Positions 8,598-15,240 of a stretch of DNA of 64,000 bases are shown here, piece by piece. A program made the position numbers and the translations under genes. The DNA lies in the NCBI RefSeq assembly GCF_019038595.1, contig NZ_JAHOPF010000005.1:186001-250000 (forward strand), written 5' to 3'. This stretch comes from Kaistella soli (GTDB taxonomy: Bacteria > Bacteroidota > Bacteroidia > Flavobacteriales > Weeksellaceae). Within the stretch, counting starts at the first letter, position 1, and each line of letters begins with the position of its first letter. The notes under the pieces were generated by a model. That model was given only the letters and a program-made list of their open reading frames with translations, made no database searches and had not been told where the DNA came from.

Positions 8598-8618
8598 TTA
8601 TTTAATTGCTATTGATTT

Positions 8619-9467
8619 CTAGTGTACCAACAGTTTCACAGTTTTCGAAACTTTTTCTTTAATTTCAGTTCTTTTTACGATGAAATCAACAAAACCTTTT
8701 TCCTGCAAAAACTCAGAAGTCTGGAAGCCTTCCGGCAAATCTTTACCGATCGTTTCACGGATAACTCTAGGTCCCGCAAAACCGATCAATGCGCCCGGCT
8801 CAGCCATAATAATATCTGCAGTCATCGCAAAAGATGCGGTAATTCCACCGAAAGTAGGATCACACAGGTAAGCGATATAAAGAAGACCTGCTTCTGAAAG
8901 CTGCGCTAATTTAGCCTGAACTTTAGCAAGCTGCATTAATGAATACGTTGCTTCCTGCATACGTGCACCACCCGACTGACAAATAATCATGTAGGGAAGT
9001 TTATGCTCGATACAGTAATCTACCGCTCTTCGGATTTTTTCGCCCATCACTGAACCTAAAGATCCTCCGATAAAAGCAAAATCCATACAGGAAATAACCA
9101 TTTCAACGCCGTTAACTTTCCCAACTCCATTCCGTATTGAGTCAGTAAGCTTAGTCTTCGCTTTTACTTCTTTCAGACGGTCGGTGTAGGATTTGGTGTC
9201 TTTAAAATGAAGCATATCCACACTTTCCACATCCGCGTTAAGCTCGGTATATTTGTTATCATCAAAAAGAATGGAGAAAAATTCATTACTTCCGATTCTT
9301 ACATGGAAACCGTCTTCCGGGGAAACATAACTATTGGCCTTAAGTTCCTCATGCTCAATAATTTTCCCTGTCGGAGTCTGATGCCAAAGTCCTTTCGGTA
9401 CATCTTTTTTATCCTCCGTAGAAGTGGTAATATTTTTTGTCTTTCTTTTAAACCAGTCGAATGCCAT
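8619..9467 (-). CDS. accD: Acetyl-CoA carboxylase carboxyltransferase subunit beta
   Basis: With AccA it transfers carboxyl from biotin carboxyl carrier protein to acetyl-CoA, the first committed step of fatty acid synthesis. 282 residues, usual length. The crotonase-like core is clear ([71 protein letters not shown]). The N-terminal zinc ribbon expected near residues 25-50 has lost all four cysteines: where E. coli has CxxC pairs this protein reads [10 protein letters not shown] and [12 protein letters not shown] recall the same in other flavobacterial AccD, so it appears to be a lineage trait and not decay. accA is not in the window. A terminator separates it from fba upstream. Confidence 0.95.
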   Translation of the reverse strand: MAFDWFKRKTKNITTSTEDKKDVPKGLWHQTPTGKIIEHEELKANSYVSPEDGFHVRIGSNEFFSILFDDNKYTELNADVESVDMLHFKDTKSYTDRLKEVKAKTKLTDSIRNGVGKVNGVEMVISCMDFAFIGGSLGSVMGEKIRRAVDYCIEHKLPYMIICQSGGARMQEATYSLMQLAKVQAKLAQLSEAGLLYIAYLCDPTFGGITASFAMTADIIMAEPGALIGFAGPRVIRETIGKDLPEGFQTSEFLQEKGFVDFIVKRTEIKEKVSKTVKLLVH

Positions 9468-9484
9468 TTGCTAAGTATTTATGT

Positions 9485-9530
9485 AAAAAAAGCACAATGT
9501 ATTCATGATTTCAGCATCAATACATTGTGC
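9485..9530 (-). terminator. Terminator of fba
   Basis: 12-bp perfect stem GCACAATGTATT / AATACATTGTGC followed, on the minus strand, by a run of seven T. It lies just downstream of the aldolase gene. Confidence 0.8.
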
Positions 9531-9539
9531 ACCGTTCAA

Positions 9540-10610
9540 TTATTTAAGAGTATCTACGTTGTTTAAATCTTCAAAAGCCTGAACCAATCTTTTAGCGAAA
9601 GTTTCTTCACCTTTTCTAACCCAAACTCTTGGATCATAGAATTTTTTGTTTGGTTTATCGCTGCCTTCAGGATTTCCGATCTGTGTTTTCAGATATTCTA
9701 CGTTGTTTACCATATAATCTCTGATTCCTTCAGTGTAAGCGAACTGCAGATCGGTATCAATATTCATTTTGATAGCACCGTAGCTTATTGCTTCTCTGAT
9801 TTCCTCCACTGTAGAACCTGATCCGCCATGGAAAACAAAATTCACCGGCTTTTCACCCAAATTGAATTTTTCCTGAACGTATTTCTGAGAATTATCTAAA
9901 ATTTTAGGAGTCAGTTTTACATTTCCCGGTTTGTAAACCCCGTGAACATTTCCGAAGGCTGCAGCAATCGTAAAGTTGGGAGAAATTGCATTTAATCTTT
10001 CATATGCGTAAGCCACTTCATCAGGCTGAGTATATAATTTGGAAGAATCCACTCCCGAATTGTCAACACCATCTTCTTCACCTCCTGTTACGCCCAATTC
10101 AATTTCTAAAGTCATTCCCATTTTGGCCATTCTTTCGAAATATTTGCAGGAAATGTCTAAGTTTTCTTCGATCGGCTCTTCAGAAAGATCCAACATATGA
10201 GATGAATAAAGAGATTTTCCGGTTTGCGCGAAGAATTCTTCATTGGCATCCATTAATCCGTCAATCCAAGGCAATAATTTTTTAGCACAGTGATCGGTAT
10301 GAAGAATTACGGTTGCTCCGTAGGCTTCAGCCAAAGTATGAATATGTTTTGCACCGGCAACAGCCCCTGCAACAGCAGCTTTCTGACCATCGTTGCTTAA
10401 ACCTTTTCCTGCGTTGAAAGCGGCACCACCGTTTGAAAACTGAATAATTACCGGAGAATTTAATTTTGCTGCAGTTTCCAGCACTGCGTTTACGTTACTG
10501 GAACCGATAACGTTTACTGCGGGAAGCGCGAAATTATTTTCTTTGGCATATTCAAAAATGTCGGTAACCATTTGACCTGTGGCAACTCCTGCCGGAAAAC
10601 GTCTGCTCAT
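9540..10610 (-). CDS. fbaA: Class II fructose-bisphosphate aldolase
   Basis: Zinc-dependent aldolase interconverting fructose 1,6-bisphosphate with dihydroxyacetone phosphate and glyceraldehyde 3-phosphate in glycolysis and gluconeogenesis. 356 residues, matching the E. coli FbaA (class IIA) length. HTDHCAKK at residues 104-111 holds the catalytic Asp and a zinc-ligand His. Also visible are SSHMLDLSEEPIEEN, ELGVTGGEEDGVDNS, NVHGVYKPGN, VFHGGSGS and NIDTDLQ, covering phosphate- and metal-binding loops. It is flanked by its own terminator, so probably monocistronic. Confidence 0.96.
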   Translation of the reverse strand: MSRRFPAGVATGQMVTDIFEYAKENNFALPAVNVIGSSNVNAVLETAAKLNSPVIIQFSNGGAAFNAGKGLSNDGQKAAVAGAVAGAKHIHTLAEAYGATVILHTDHCAKKLLPWIDGLMDANEEFFAQTGKSLYSSHMLDLSEEPIEENLDISCKYFERMAKMGMTLEIELGVTGGEEDGVDNSGVDSSKLYTQPDEVAYAYERLNAISPNFTIAAAFGNVHGVYKPGNVKLTPKILDNSQKYVQEKFNLGEKPVNFVFHGGSGSTVEEIREAISYGAIKMNIDTDLQFAYTEGIRDYMVNNVEYLKTQIGNPEGSDKPNKKFYDPRVWVRKGEETFAKRLVQAFEDLNNVDTLK

Positions 10611-10682
10611 ATTTTTATTTTTTAAAAGATTTTTTAATCTTAAATTAAGGTCTGTAAAGTTAAGAATTTTATGCGAAAACTA

Positions 10683-11552
10683 TCAGTTTCTTTTGTCTTT
10701 TCCCCAAAGCAGTTTCTGACGGATTGTTTCATAAAAACTTAAGTTATTCGGGTAAATCAGCAGCAGCTGGAACCTTGCTTTTCTTAAAACAATCTCCACA
10801 TCAGTCTCCATATGTATCAACCGGGAATCAAGTGATAATGAATATTGCGGAACACGGCTTTCCACTTTCAGGCGAATTTCCACATCATCATTTACGATCA
10901 GCGGCCTCACATTCAGGTTGTGCGGAGCAATCGGAGTGATTACAAAATTTTCATTGTTTGGAGTAATGATCGGTCCGCCGCAACTCAAAGAATATGCTGT
11001 AGAACCGGTTGGAGTAGAAATAATAACTCCGTCTCCCCAGAAAATATTGAGAAATTCTCCATTAATATAGGATTCCACCGTAATCATGGCTGTGGTCTCT
11101 TTCCGGGAAATAGTGATGTCATTTAATGCAAAGGGAAAAAACATCGATTTGTTCGGTGAAACAATTTCAATCACTGATCGCCGGCTGATCTTCACCTCTC
11201 CTTTGATAATTTCATCAAGTTCCAGGAAAACCTCTTCTTTGCTGAAACTGGCAAGAAAACCGAGTCTACCGGTATTTACACCCACGACCGGAATTTCTAA
11301 ATCCTGCACGAAAAGGAGAGAATTCACAATCGTTCCGTCGCCGCCGAAAGTGAAAAACAAATCCACTTTCTTCTCTTTTAAATCTTCTTTTCCGGTAAAG
11401 GTTTCAAAAATTTTAGAAAACTGCATTGCGTTTGCCATTTCCTCATACAGCACAGACTGAACTCCCCGTTTTTCAAGTTCTGAAACGAATTTGCTCAAAT
11501 ACAGAAAAGTATCTAAATCATTTTTTTGAGAATAAATAGCTGCCTTCATCAT
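10683..11552 (-). CDS. nadK: NAD kinase
   Basis: Phosphorylates NAD to NADP. 289 residues, typical. The GGDG motif at residues 70-73 (FTFGGDGTIVNSL) and the PTGSTAYSLSCGGPI loop are the family's nucleotide-binding and catalytic signatures. VVGVNTGRLGFLASF and the C-terminal beta-rich ITPIAPHNLNVRPLIV are also present. Its ATG overlaps the stop of the upstream CBS-domain gene in a TAATG arrangement, so translation is coupled and the two proteins are probably needed in fixed proportion. Confidence 0.95.
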   Translation of the reverse strand: MMKAAIYSQKNDLDTFLYLSKFVSELEKRGVQSVLYEEMANAMQFSKIFETFTGKEDLKEKKVDLFFTFGGDGTIVNSLLFVQDLEIPVVGVNTGRLGFLASFSKEEVFLELDEIIKGEVKISRRSVIEIVSPNKSMFFPFALNDITISRKETTAMITVESYINGEFLNIFWGDGVIISTPTGSTAYSLSCGGPIITPNNENFVITPIAPHNLNVRPLIVNDDVEIRLKVESRVPQYSLSLDSRLIHMETDVEIVLRKARFQLLLIYPNNLSFYETIRQKLLWGKDKRN

Positions 11553-12205
11553 TAAAATTCCATATATTTTTGGAAAAATCCGAATCTGTCTTTCAACAGG
11601 TCTTCTTTTTCATCGTCATAATATTTATGTACTACGCTGTATCCGTATCTTTCGAATGTTTCGTCGATAGAACTTGGGTTTTCGCTGTTTATTTTCAGGG
11701 TAATCTGAATGAAATCATCCCCGACAAGATTAATAAAACAGCCGTAAATTTTACCGTTGTTCGATTCTACAATTTTGCAGACTTCTGTCATGGAATAATG
11801 CTTTCCGCTGGTCTGAATAATCAGTACCGCGCCGTTTTCCGAAAAGAGCGGATACTTTGAAAATTCATTGAAAATATCGTCGCAGCAAAGATAACCCGTA
11901 TATTTTTCAGCTTTTGAAATAACCGGAACTACGTTCGCATTAAAAGTATGAAATAGCTTGATGGAATCTAATAAATTACCGTCATCCAAAATGGCGAATT
12001 TTTCATAATGGATCTCAAGACTCGCCAAATTACCTTCCGGGCTTTCCTCCAAAAAAGACTGGCTGATCGCCCCCTGATAAATTCCTTTTTTCTTTACAAA
12101 AACATGGGAATAGCAGAACTCTTTAGCCATTTCATTCGCCTCTTCAATAGTATCGGTCGCATTGAAAGCAGGATAATCTTTGGAAATATAGTCTTTGATA
12201 AACAT
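11552..12205 (-). CDS. CBS-pair protein with ACT-like C-terminal domain
   Basis: 217 residues. Residues about 1-120 form a divergent CBS pair (FIKDYISKDYPAFNATDTIEEANEMAKEF, later NLLDSIKLFHTFNANVVPVIS), which in other proteins binds adenine nucleotides. Residues about 135-200 look like an ACT-type regulatory fold (SMTEVCKIVESNNGKIYGCFI followed by ITLKIN). It is translationally coupled to NAD kinase (TAATG overlap). I infer a sensor role related to adenylate or NAD(P) status. There is no catalytic motif. Confidence 0.8.
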   Translation of the reverse strand: MFIKDYISKDYPAFNATDTIEEANEMAKEFCYSHVFVKKKGIYQGAISQSFLEESPEGNLASLEIHYEKFAILDDGNLLDSIKLFHTFNANVVPVISKAEKYTGYLCCDDIFNEFSKYPLFSENGAVLIIQTSGKHYSMTEVCKIVESNNGKIYGCFINLVGDDFIQITLKINSENPSSIDETFERYGYSVVHKYYDDEKEDLLKDRFGFFQKYMEF

Positions 12206-12276
12206 GAGGCTAATTTATGAAAATATTAAAAATTGGAAGCGGTTTTGAAAATATTTTGAAATTATTAAAAAAACTC

Positions 12277-12308
12277 TTGCATGATATAAAAACAAATATA
12301 TATCTTTG
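12277..12308 (+). promoter_or_regulatory. Orphan Bacteroidota-type promoter
   Basis: TTG at 12277-12279 and TATCTTTG at 12301-12308, separated by 21 bases, match the -33/-7 consensus TTG and TAnnTTTG. The layout is nearly the same as that of the tRNA operon promoter in this window. No plus-strand gene follows; a terminator hairpin does. Confidence 0.6.
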
Positions 12309-12313
12309 TCGCC

Positions 12314-12385
12314 TTTCATTTTTACTTTTTATTAGATTTATTTCAAACTGCACTGTCCATCGGACTTTGCAGTTTTTCATTTTTT
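12314..12385 (+). ncRNA. Candidate small RNA (novel, unverified)
   Basis: A transcript started by the orphan promoter at 12277-12308 would begin near 12314. It would run through an AT-rich, ATG-free leader and end at a strong hairpin followed by T-runs near 12385, about 70 nt in all. The hairpin pairs AAACTGCA with TGCAGTTT and, inside a short mismatch, GTCC with GGAC around a 3-base loop. No coding potential is seen. The flanking genes are both on the minus strand, so it is not a leader. The 3' end overlaps the end of the EamA permease gene in antisense. Both the existence and the exact ends are inferred. Confidence 0.45.
12345..12385 (+). terminator. Intrinsic terminator of the candidate small RNA
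   Basis: Stem AAACTGCA / TGCAGTTT (12345-12352 with 12368-12375) enclosing GTCC-atc-GGAC, then TT, CA and six T. The T-rich tail is on the plus strand only; the minus-strand side is not T-rich, which argues that it serves plus-strand transcription. Confidence 0.6.
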
Positions 12386-13261
12386 AGCGGGAGGCATCTG
12401 GCGCAGAAAGATCAGACCGGCCAAAATAATCACTCCTCCAAAGCCCTGCATCAGGGTAAGCTTTTCACCATCTAAAAGCCCCCAAACTATAGCAACAATC
12501 GGCATCAGCAACGTAACAGTGGAGGCAAACAATGGCGTGGAAACACTCAGAAGCCTGTAATTCAGCATCATCGCCAAACCCGTACCGAAAACCGAAAGCA
12601 AACTCACGAAGCCTAGGCCTTCCCATAAGCTGCTGTTCACTTCAAGATTATTAAAGAATCCGGCAAATACCAGTGCAATCATTGAAGGAAGAATCAGGAC
12701 AAATGAAAAAACAAAAGCTGACAGAATTTTTGCCGGAATGTCACTTAACCGCGATTTCACCGTAGTTGTACTGATTGCATACATTAATGTTGCCAAAAGT
12801 AAAAGCAAAATCGGAATCAGTTTGAACTCTCCTCCTTCACCTCCTGAAAAAGCAAGAATACACGCACCGGTAAAGCTGATTACCACTCCGACAATCTGCC
12901 GTTTTGTAGTCTGAAACTTCCACAACAGCGCACCGACAATAATGACGAAAATCGGCATCATCGAATTGATGATTCCCGCAATACTGCTGCTCACCTTAGT
13001 TTCCGCAATCGGAAAAAGGAACATCGGAATAAAATTTCCCGTAACCGCAGCGAGGATGAGCCACTTTAAATGTTTCTTCGGAAATTTTTTAATATTGATT
13101 ATTGCAAGCGGCAACAGAATAATCCCCGCAATCAGAACGCGCAAAGCCCCGACTTCATAAGGACTGAAATGCTCCAGCGATTTCTTGATTAAAATAAATG
13201 ACGAACCCCAGATAACGGAGAGCAGCACCAGTAAAACCCACTTTTCTTTATCAGGATTCAT
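12377..13261 (-). CDS. EamA/DMT-family transporter
   Basis: 294-residue drug/metabolite transporter superfamily permease with ten predicted helices made of two EamA repeats. The first covers residues about 5-135 (WVLLVLLSVIWGSSFILIKKSL, the usual start), the second about 148-285. Family members export amino acids, nucleotides or other metabolites, and the substrate is not readable. The start overlaps the end of aat by 11 bases, so the pair is cotranscribed and coupled. Confidence 0.9.
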   Translation of the reverse strand: MNPDKEKWVLLVLLSVIWGSSFILIKKSLEHFSPYEVGALRVLIAGIILLPLAIINIKKFPKKHLKWLILAAVTGNFIPMFLFPIAETKVSSSIAGIINSMMPIFVIIVGALLWKFQTTKRQIVGVVISFTGACILAFSGGEGGEFKLIPILLLLLATLMYAISTTTVKSRLSDIPAKILSAFVFSFVLILPSMIALVFAGFFNNLEVNSSLWEGLGFVSLLSVFGTGLAMMLNYRLLSVSTPLFASTVTLLMPIVAIVWGLLDGEKLTLMQGFGGVIILAGLIFLRQMPPAKK

Positions 13262-13901
13262 TGTTTCTTTTTAAAATTTTTAAATATTCTTTTTTGGGAA
13301 TCATTTTTGCGCCTAGGCTTTCCAGATGTTCTGAATGAATCTGGCAGTCAATAAGCTCTGTTTTTTCTTTATTATTTAAAATAAAATTGATGAAACCCGC
13401 TTTTGACGCGTTGCTCACTTTGGCGAACATACTTTCCCCGCAGAAAACTTTCCCAATCTGTACCCCGTAAAATCCGCCAACCAGTTCTCCGTTCTGCCAA
13501 ACTTCGAAACTTTTTGCAAAGCCCTGCTCGTGGAGTTTGGTGTAGGATTCAATAAACTGATTCGAAATCCAGGTTCCGTCCTGATCTTTTCGGTAAGCAT
13601 TCTTACACTGCTTCATTACCTCGCTGAAACATTTATTCTCAGTAAAAGTAAAAACCTCATCTCTCAGAATTTTTCTCATTGATTTTGAAATTTTCAGATC
13701 CTCCGGAAGAAGTACGAATCTTGGATCAGGACACCACCAAAGAATCTCTTCCCCTTCGTTAAACCACGGAAAAAGCCCTAACTGATAAGCAAACAGCAGC
13801 CTTTCCGGCGACAGATCACCGCCAACCGCCAATAAGCCGCTTTCTGAATCTGTAGATTCAGGATCTGGGAAGAAAATGTCGTTGGGATCAAGAAAAACCA
13901 T
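13251..13901 (-). CDS. aat: Leucyl/phenylalanyl-tRNA-protein transferase
   Basis: Adds Leu or Phe from aminoacyl-tRNA to proteins with N-terminal Arg or Lys, marking them for ClpS/ClpAP degradation (N-degron pathway). 216 residues, usual size. Recognisable stretches are FPDPESTDSESGLLAVGGDLSPERLL, AYQLGLFPWFNEGEEILWWCPDPRFVL and GGFYGVQIGKVFCGESMFAKVSNASK, the last in the GNAT-like core that holds the aminoacyl-tRNA 3' end. It ends within the first codons of the EamA permease gene. Confidence 0.95.
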   Translation of the reverse strand: MVFLDPNDIFFPDPESTDSESGLLAVGGDLSPERLLFAYQLGLFPWFNEGEEILWWCPDPRFVLLPEDLKISKSMRKILRDEVFTFTENKCFSEVMKQCKNAYRKDQDGTWISNQFIESYTKLHEQGFAKSFEVWQNGELVGGFYGVQIGKVFCGESMFAKVSNASKAGFINFILNNKEKTELIDCQIHSEHLESLGAKMIPKKEYLKILKRNNES

Positions 13902-13913
13902 TTTTCAAAATTA

Positions 13914-13941
13914 AATCCTGCTCTTGAGAAAAAGCAGGATT
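13914..13941 (-). terminator. Terminator hairpin after the DUF3127 gene
   Basis: Perfect 9-bp stem AATCCTGCT / AGCAGGATT with a 10-base loop, then TAATTTTG on the minus strand. The T-run is modest. Confidence 0.55.
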
Positions 13942-13970
13942 GATGTATTATACATTTTAAACTTCCGAAA

Positions 13971-14348
13971 TTAGAAAGGTAAATCGTCGTCTTCTTCAGC
14001 GAAAACGTCAGTTTTTTCAGCAGAGGAGGTATTTGAAGAAGGTCTTGCTACAGTTGGTTCTTCCTGAAAACCACCTTCTACTTTTTCAATTCTCCAGCCT
14101 GTGATAGAGTTGAAATATTTTACTTCGCCCTGAGGAGATGTCCATTCTCTACCTCTTATATTAATGCTGACTTTAACTTTTTCACCTTCTTTATAACTAT
14201 TTACAAGATCGCTTTTATCCTGCAAAAATTCAATATTAATAGGTTGCGGATACTGCTCTTCAGTAAGGATCACCATTTCTCTTTTCTGAAAACCGCTTGC
14301 AAATGTCTGAACGTCAGATATCTTTTTTATTGTTCCTTGTAATTCCAT
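13971..14348 (-). CDS. DUF3127 OB-fold-like protein with SSB-type acidic tail
   Basis: 125 residues. Residues about 1-92 are the DUF3127 domain of Bacteroidota (MELQGTIKKISDVQTFASGF, YPQPINIEF, INIRGREWTSPQGEVKYFNSI, GWRIEKV), whose strand pattern resembles a small OB fold. A low-complexity linker follows (VARPSSNTSSAEKTD) and then the tip EEDDDLPF. That layout of OB domain, disordered linker and D-D-D-(I/L)-P-F tip is the one used by single-stranded DNA-binding protein SSB to recruit repair and replication enzymes. The DNA-binding role is an inference; the family has no assigned function that I know of. Confidence 0.85.
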   Translation of the reverse strand: MELQGTIKKISDVQTFASGFQKREMVILTEEQYPQPINIEFLQDKSDLVNSYKEGEKVKVSINIRGREWTSPQGEVKYFNSITGWRIEKVEGGFQEEPTVARPSSNTSSAEKTDVFAEEDDDLPF

Positions 14349-14442
14349 AATTGATAATTAAAGATGTAAAAGTAATAAATAAAGAAGAGAATACGAAAGC
14401 GTAAATTCAAAAATTTAAAAAAAATAAAAAAATGCATTTTTT

Positions 14443-14474
14443 TTTGGTTTAAAAGGGAAAAGTGTCTATATTTG
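14443..14474 (+). promoter_or_regulatory. Promoter of the tRNA operon
   Basis: TTG at 14444-14446 and TATATTTG at 14467-14474 with 20 bases between, a good match to the Bacteroidota -33/-7 consensus. It lies 30 bases upstream of the first tRNA. Confidence 0.75.
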
Positions 14475-14504
14475 CACTCACAAAAAAAGAGAAGAAGTTA
14501 ATTA

Positions 14505-14586
14505 GCGGATGTGGTGTAATTGGTAGCCACGCCAGACTTAGGATCTGGTGCCGTGAGGCGTGGGGGTTCGAGTCCCTTCATCCGCA
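14505..14586 (+). tRNA. tRNA-Leu (anticodon TAG)
   Basis: 82-nt cloverleaf. The acceptor stem is GCGGATG paired with CATCCGC and the discriminator is A. The anticodon arm CCAGA-CTTAGGA-TCTGG gives anticodon TAG (reads CUA, CUG and CUN by wobble). A long variable arm typical of tRNA-Leu and the T-arm GGTTCGAGTCC are visible. CCA is not encoded. Confidence 0.95.
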
Positions 14587-14593
14587 CTTTATT

Positions 14594-14666
<73 letters not shown>

Positions 14667-14675
14667 CATCCACTT

Positions 14676-14759
14676 GCCTTGGTGGTGGAACTGGTAGACA
14701 CGCAGGACTTAAAATCCTGTATCCGCAAGGATGTACGGGTTCAAGTCCCGTCCGAGGTA
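14676..14759 (+). tRNA. tRNA-Leu (anticodon TAA)
   Basis: 84-nt cloverleaf. The acceptor stem is GCCTTGG paired with CCGAGGT, including wobble pairs. The anticodon arm CAGGA-CTTAAAA-TCCTG gives anticodon TAA (reads UUA and UUG). A long variable arm (TATCCGCAAGGATGT) is present, as expected for tRNA-Leu, with T-loop GGTTCAAGTCC. Third gene of the operon. Confidence 0.95.
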
Positions 14760-14763
14760 CTTT

Positions 14764-14806
14764 AAACGCTGTAAATCTTAATTGATTTTCAGCGTTTTTT
14801 GTTTTT
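14764..14806 (+). terminator. Terminator of the tRNA operon
   Basis: AAACGCTG pairs with CAGCGTTT and, after one T-T mismatch, AAATC pairs with GATTT around TTAATT. It is followed by further T, G and five T. Confidence 0.8.
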
Positions 14807-14866
14807 GGCCATAACCTGTTCGGCAAACATTTTGTTGCTTTATGTTTATTAAAACCACAAAACATT

Positions 14867-15208
14867 ATGGAAAATAACAGCTTAAAGCCACTCTCTGAAG
14901 TCCTTAATACCCTTCGTGGACGGGGAATCACCCGCGAGATCCGAATGAATGAAGAAAAACAGTTTATTCTGGAAGGCACTGAAATTACCTACCGCCCTTC
15001 CGATTTATGTATCGTAAAATCTTACCGTTTCGAAGGCGACAGCAGCCCGGATGACAATGCTGTACTCTATATCCTGCAGGATAAGGACGGTCTGCAGTCC
15101 TTAATTATTGATTCTTATGGAGCCAACAGTAATTATAGCGGTGAGGAATTCGATAATTTCCTCCGGGAAATTCCCATAGATGAACGTGAAGATTTCAGTC
15201 TTGATTAA
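14867..15208 (+). CDS. Small conserved Bacteroidota protein of unknown function
   Basis: 113 residues, acidic, no signal peptide or membrane segment. The pattern LxPLSEVLNTLRGRGITREIRMNEE, then YRPSDLCIVKSYRFEGDSSPDDNAVLYILQDKDG and IIDSYGANSNY, belongs to a family often auto-named 'phosphoribosylpyrophosphate synthetase' in Flavobacteriia. It has none of that enzyme's length or PRPP-binding motif, so the name is misleading. It is probably a small alpha/beta cytoplasmic protein. It sits alone between the tRNA operon and a convergent AsmA-like gene. Confidence 0.85.
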   Translation: MENNSLKPLSEVLNTLRGRGITREIRMNEEKQFILEGTEITYRPSDLCIVKSYRFEGDSSPDDNAVLYILQDKDGLQSLIIDSYGANSNYSGEEFDNFLREIPIDEREDFSLD

Positions 15209-15213
15209 ACAGC

Positions 15214-15240
15214 AATCCGAAAATTATTTTTCGGATTTTT
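15214..15240. terminator. Bidirectional terminator between convergent genes
   Basis: AATCCGAAAA pairs with TTTTCGGATT, with T-runs on the plus-strand side. The stop codon of the minus-strand AsmA-like gene (15224-15226) lies in the loop, so the hairpin is partly coding sequence. Confidence 0.7.
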
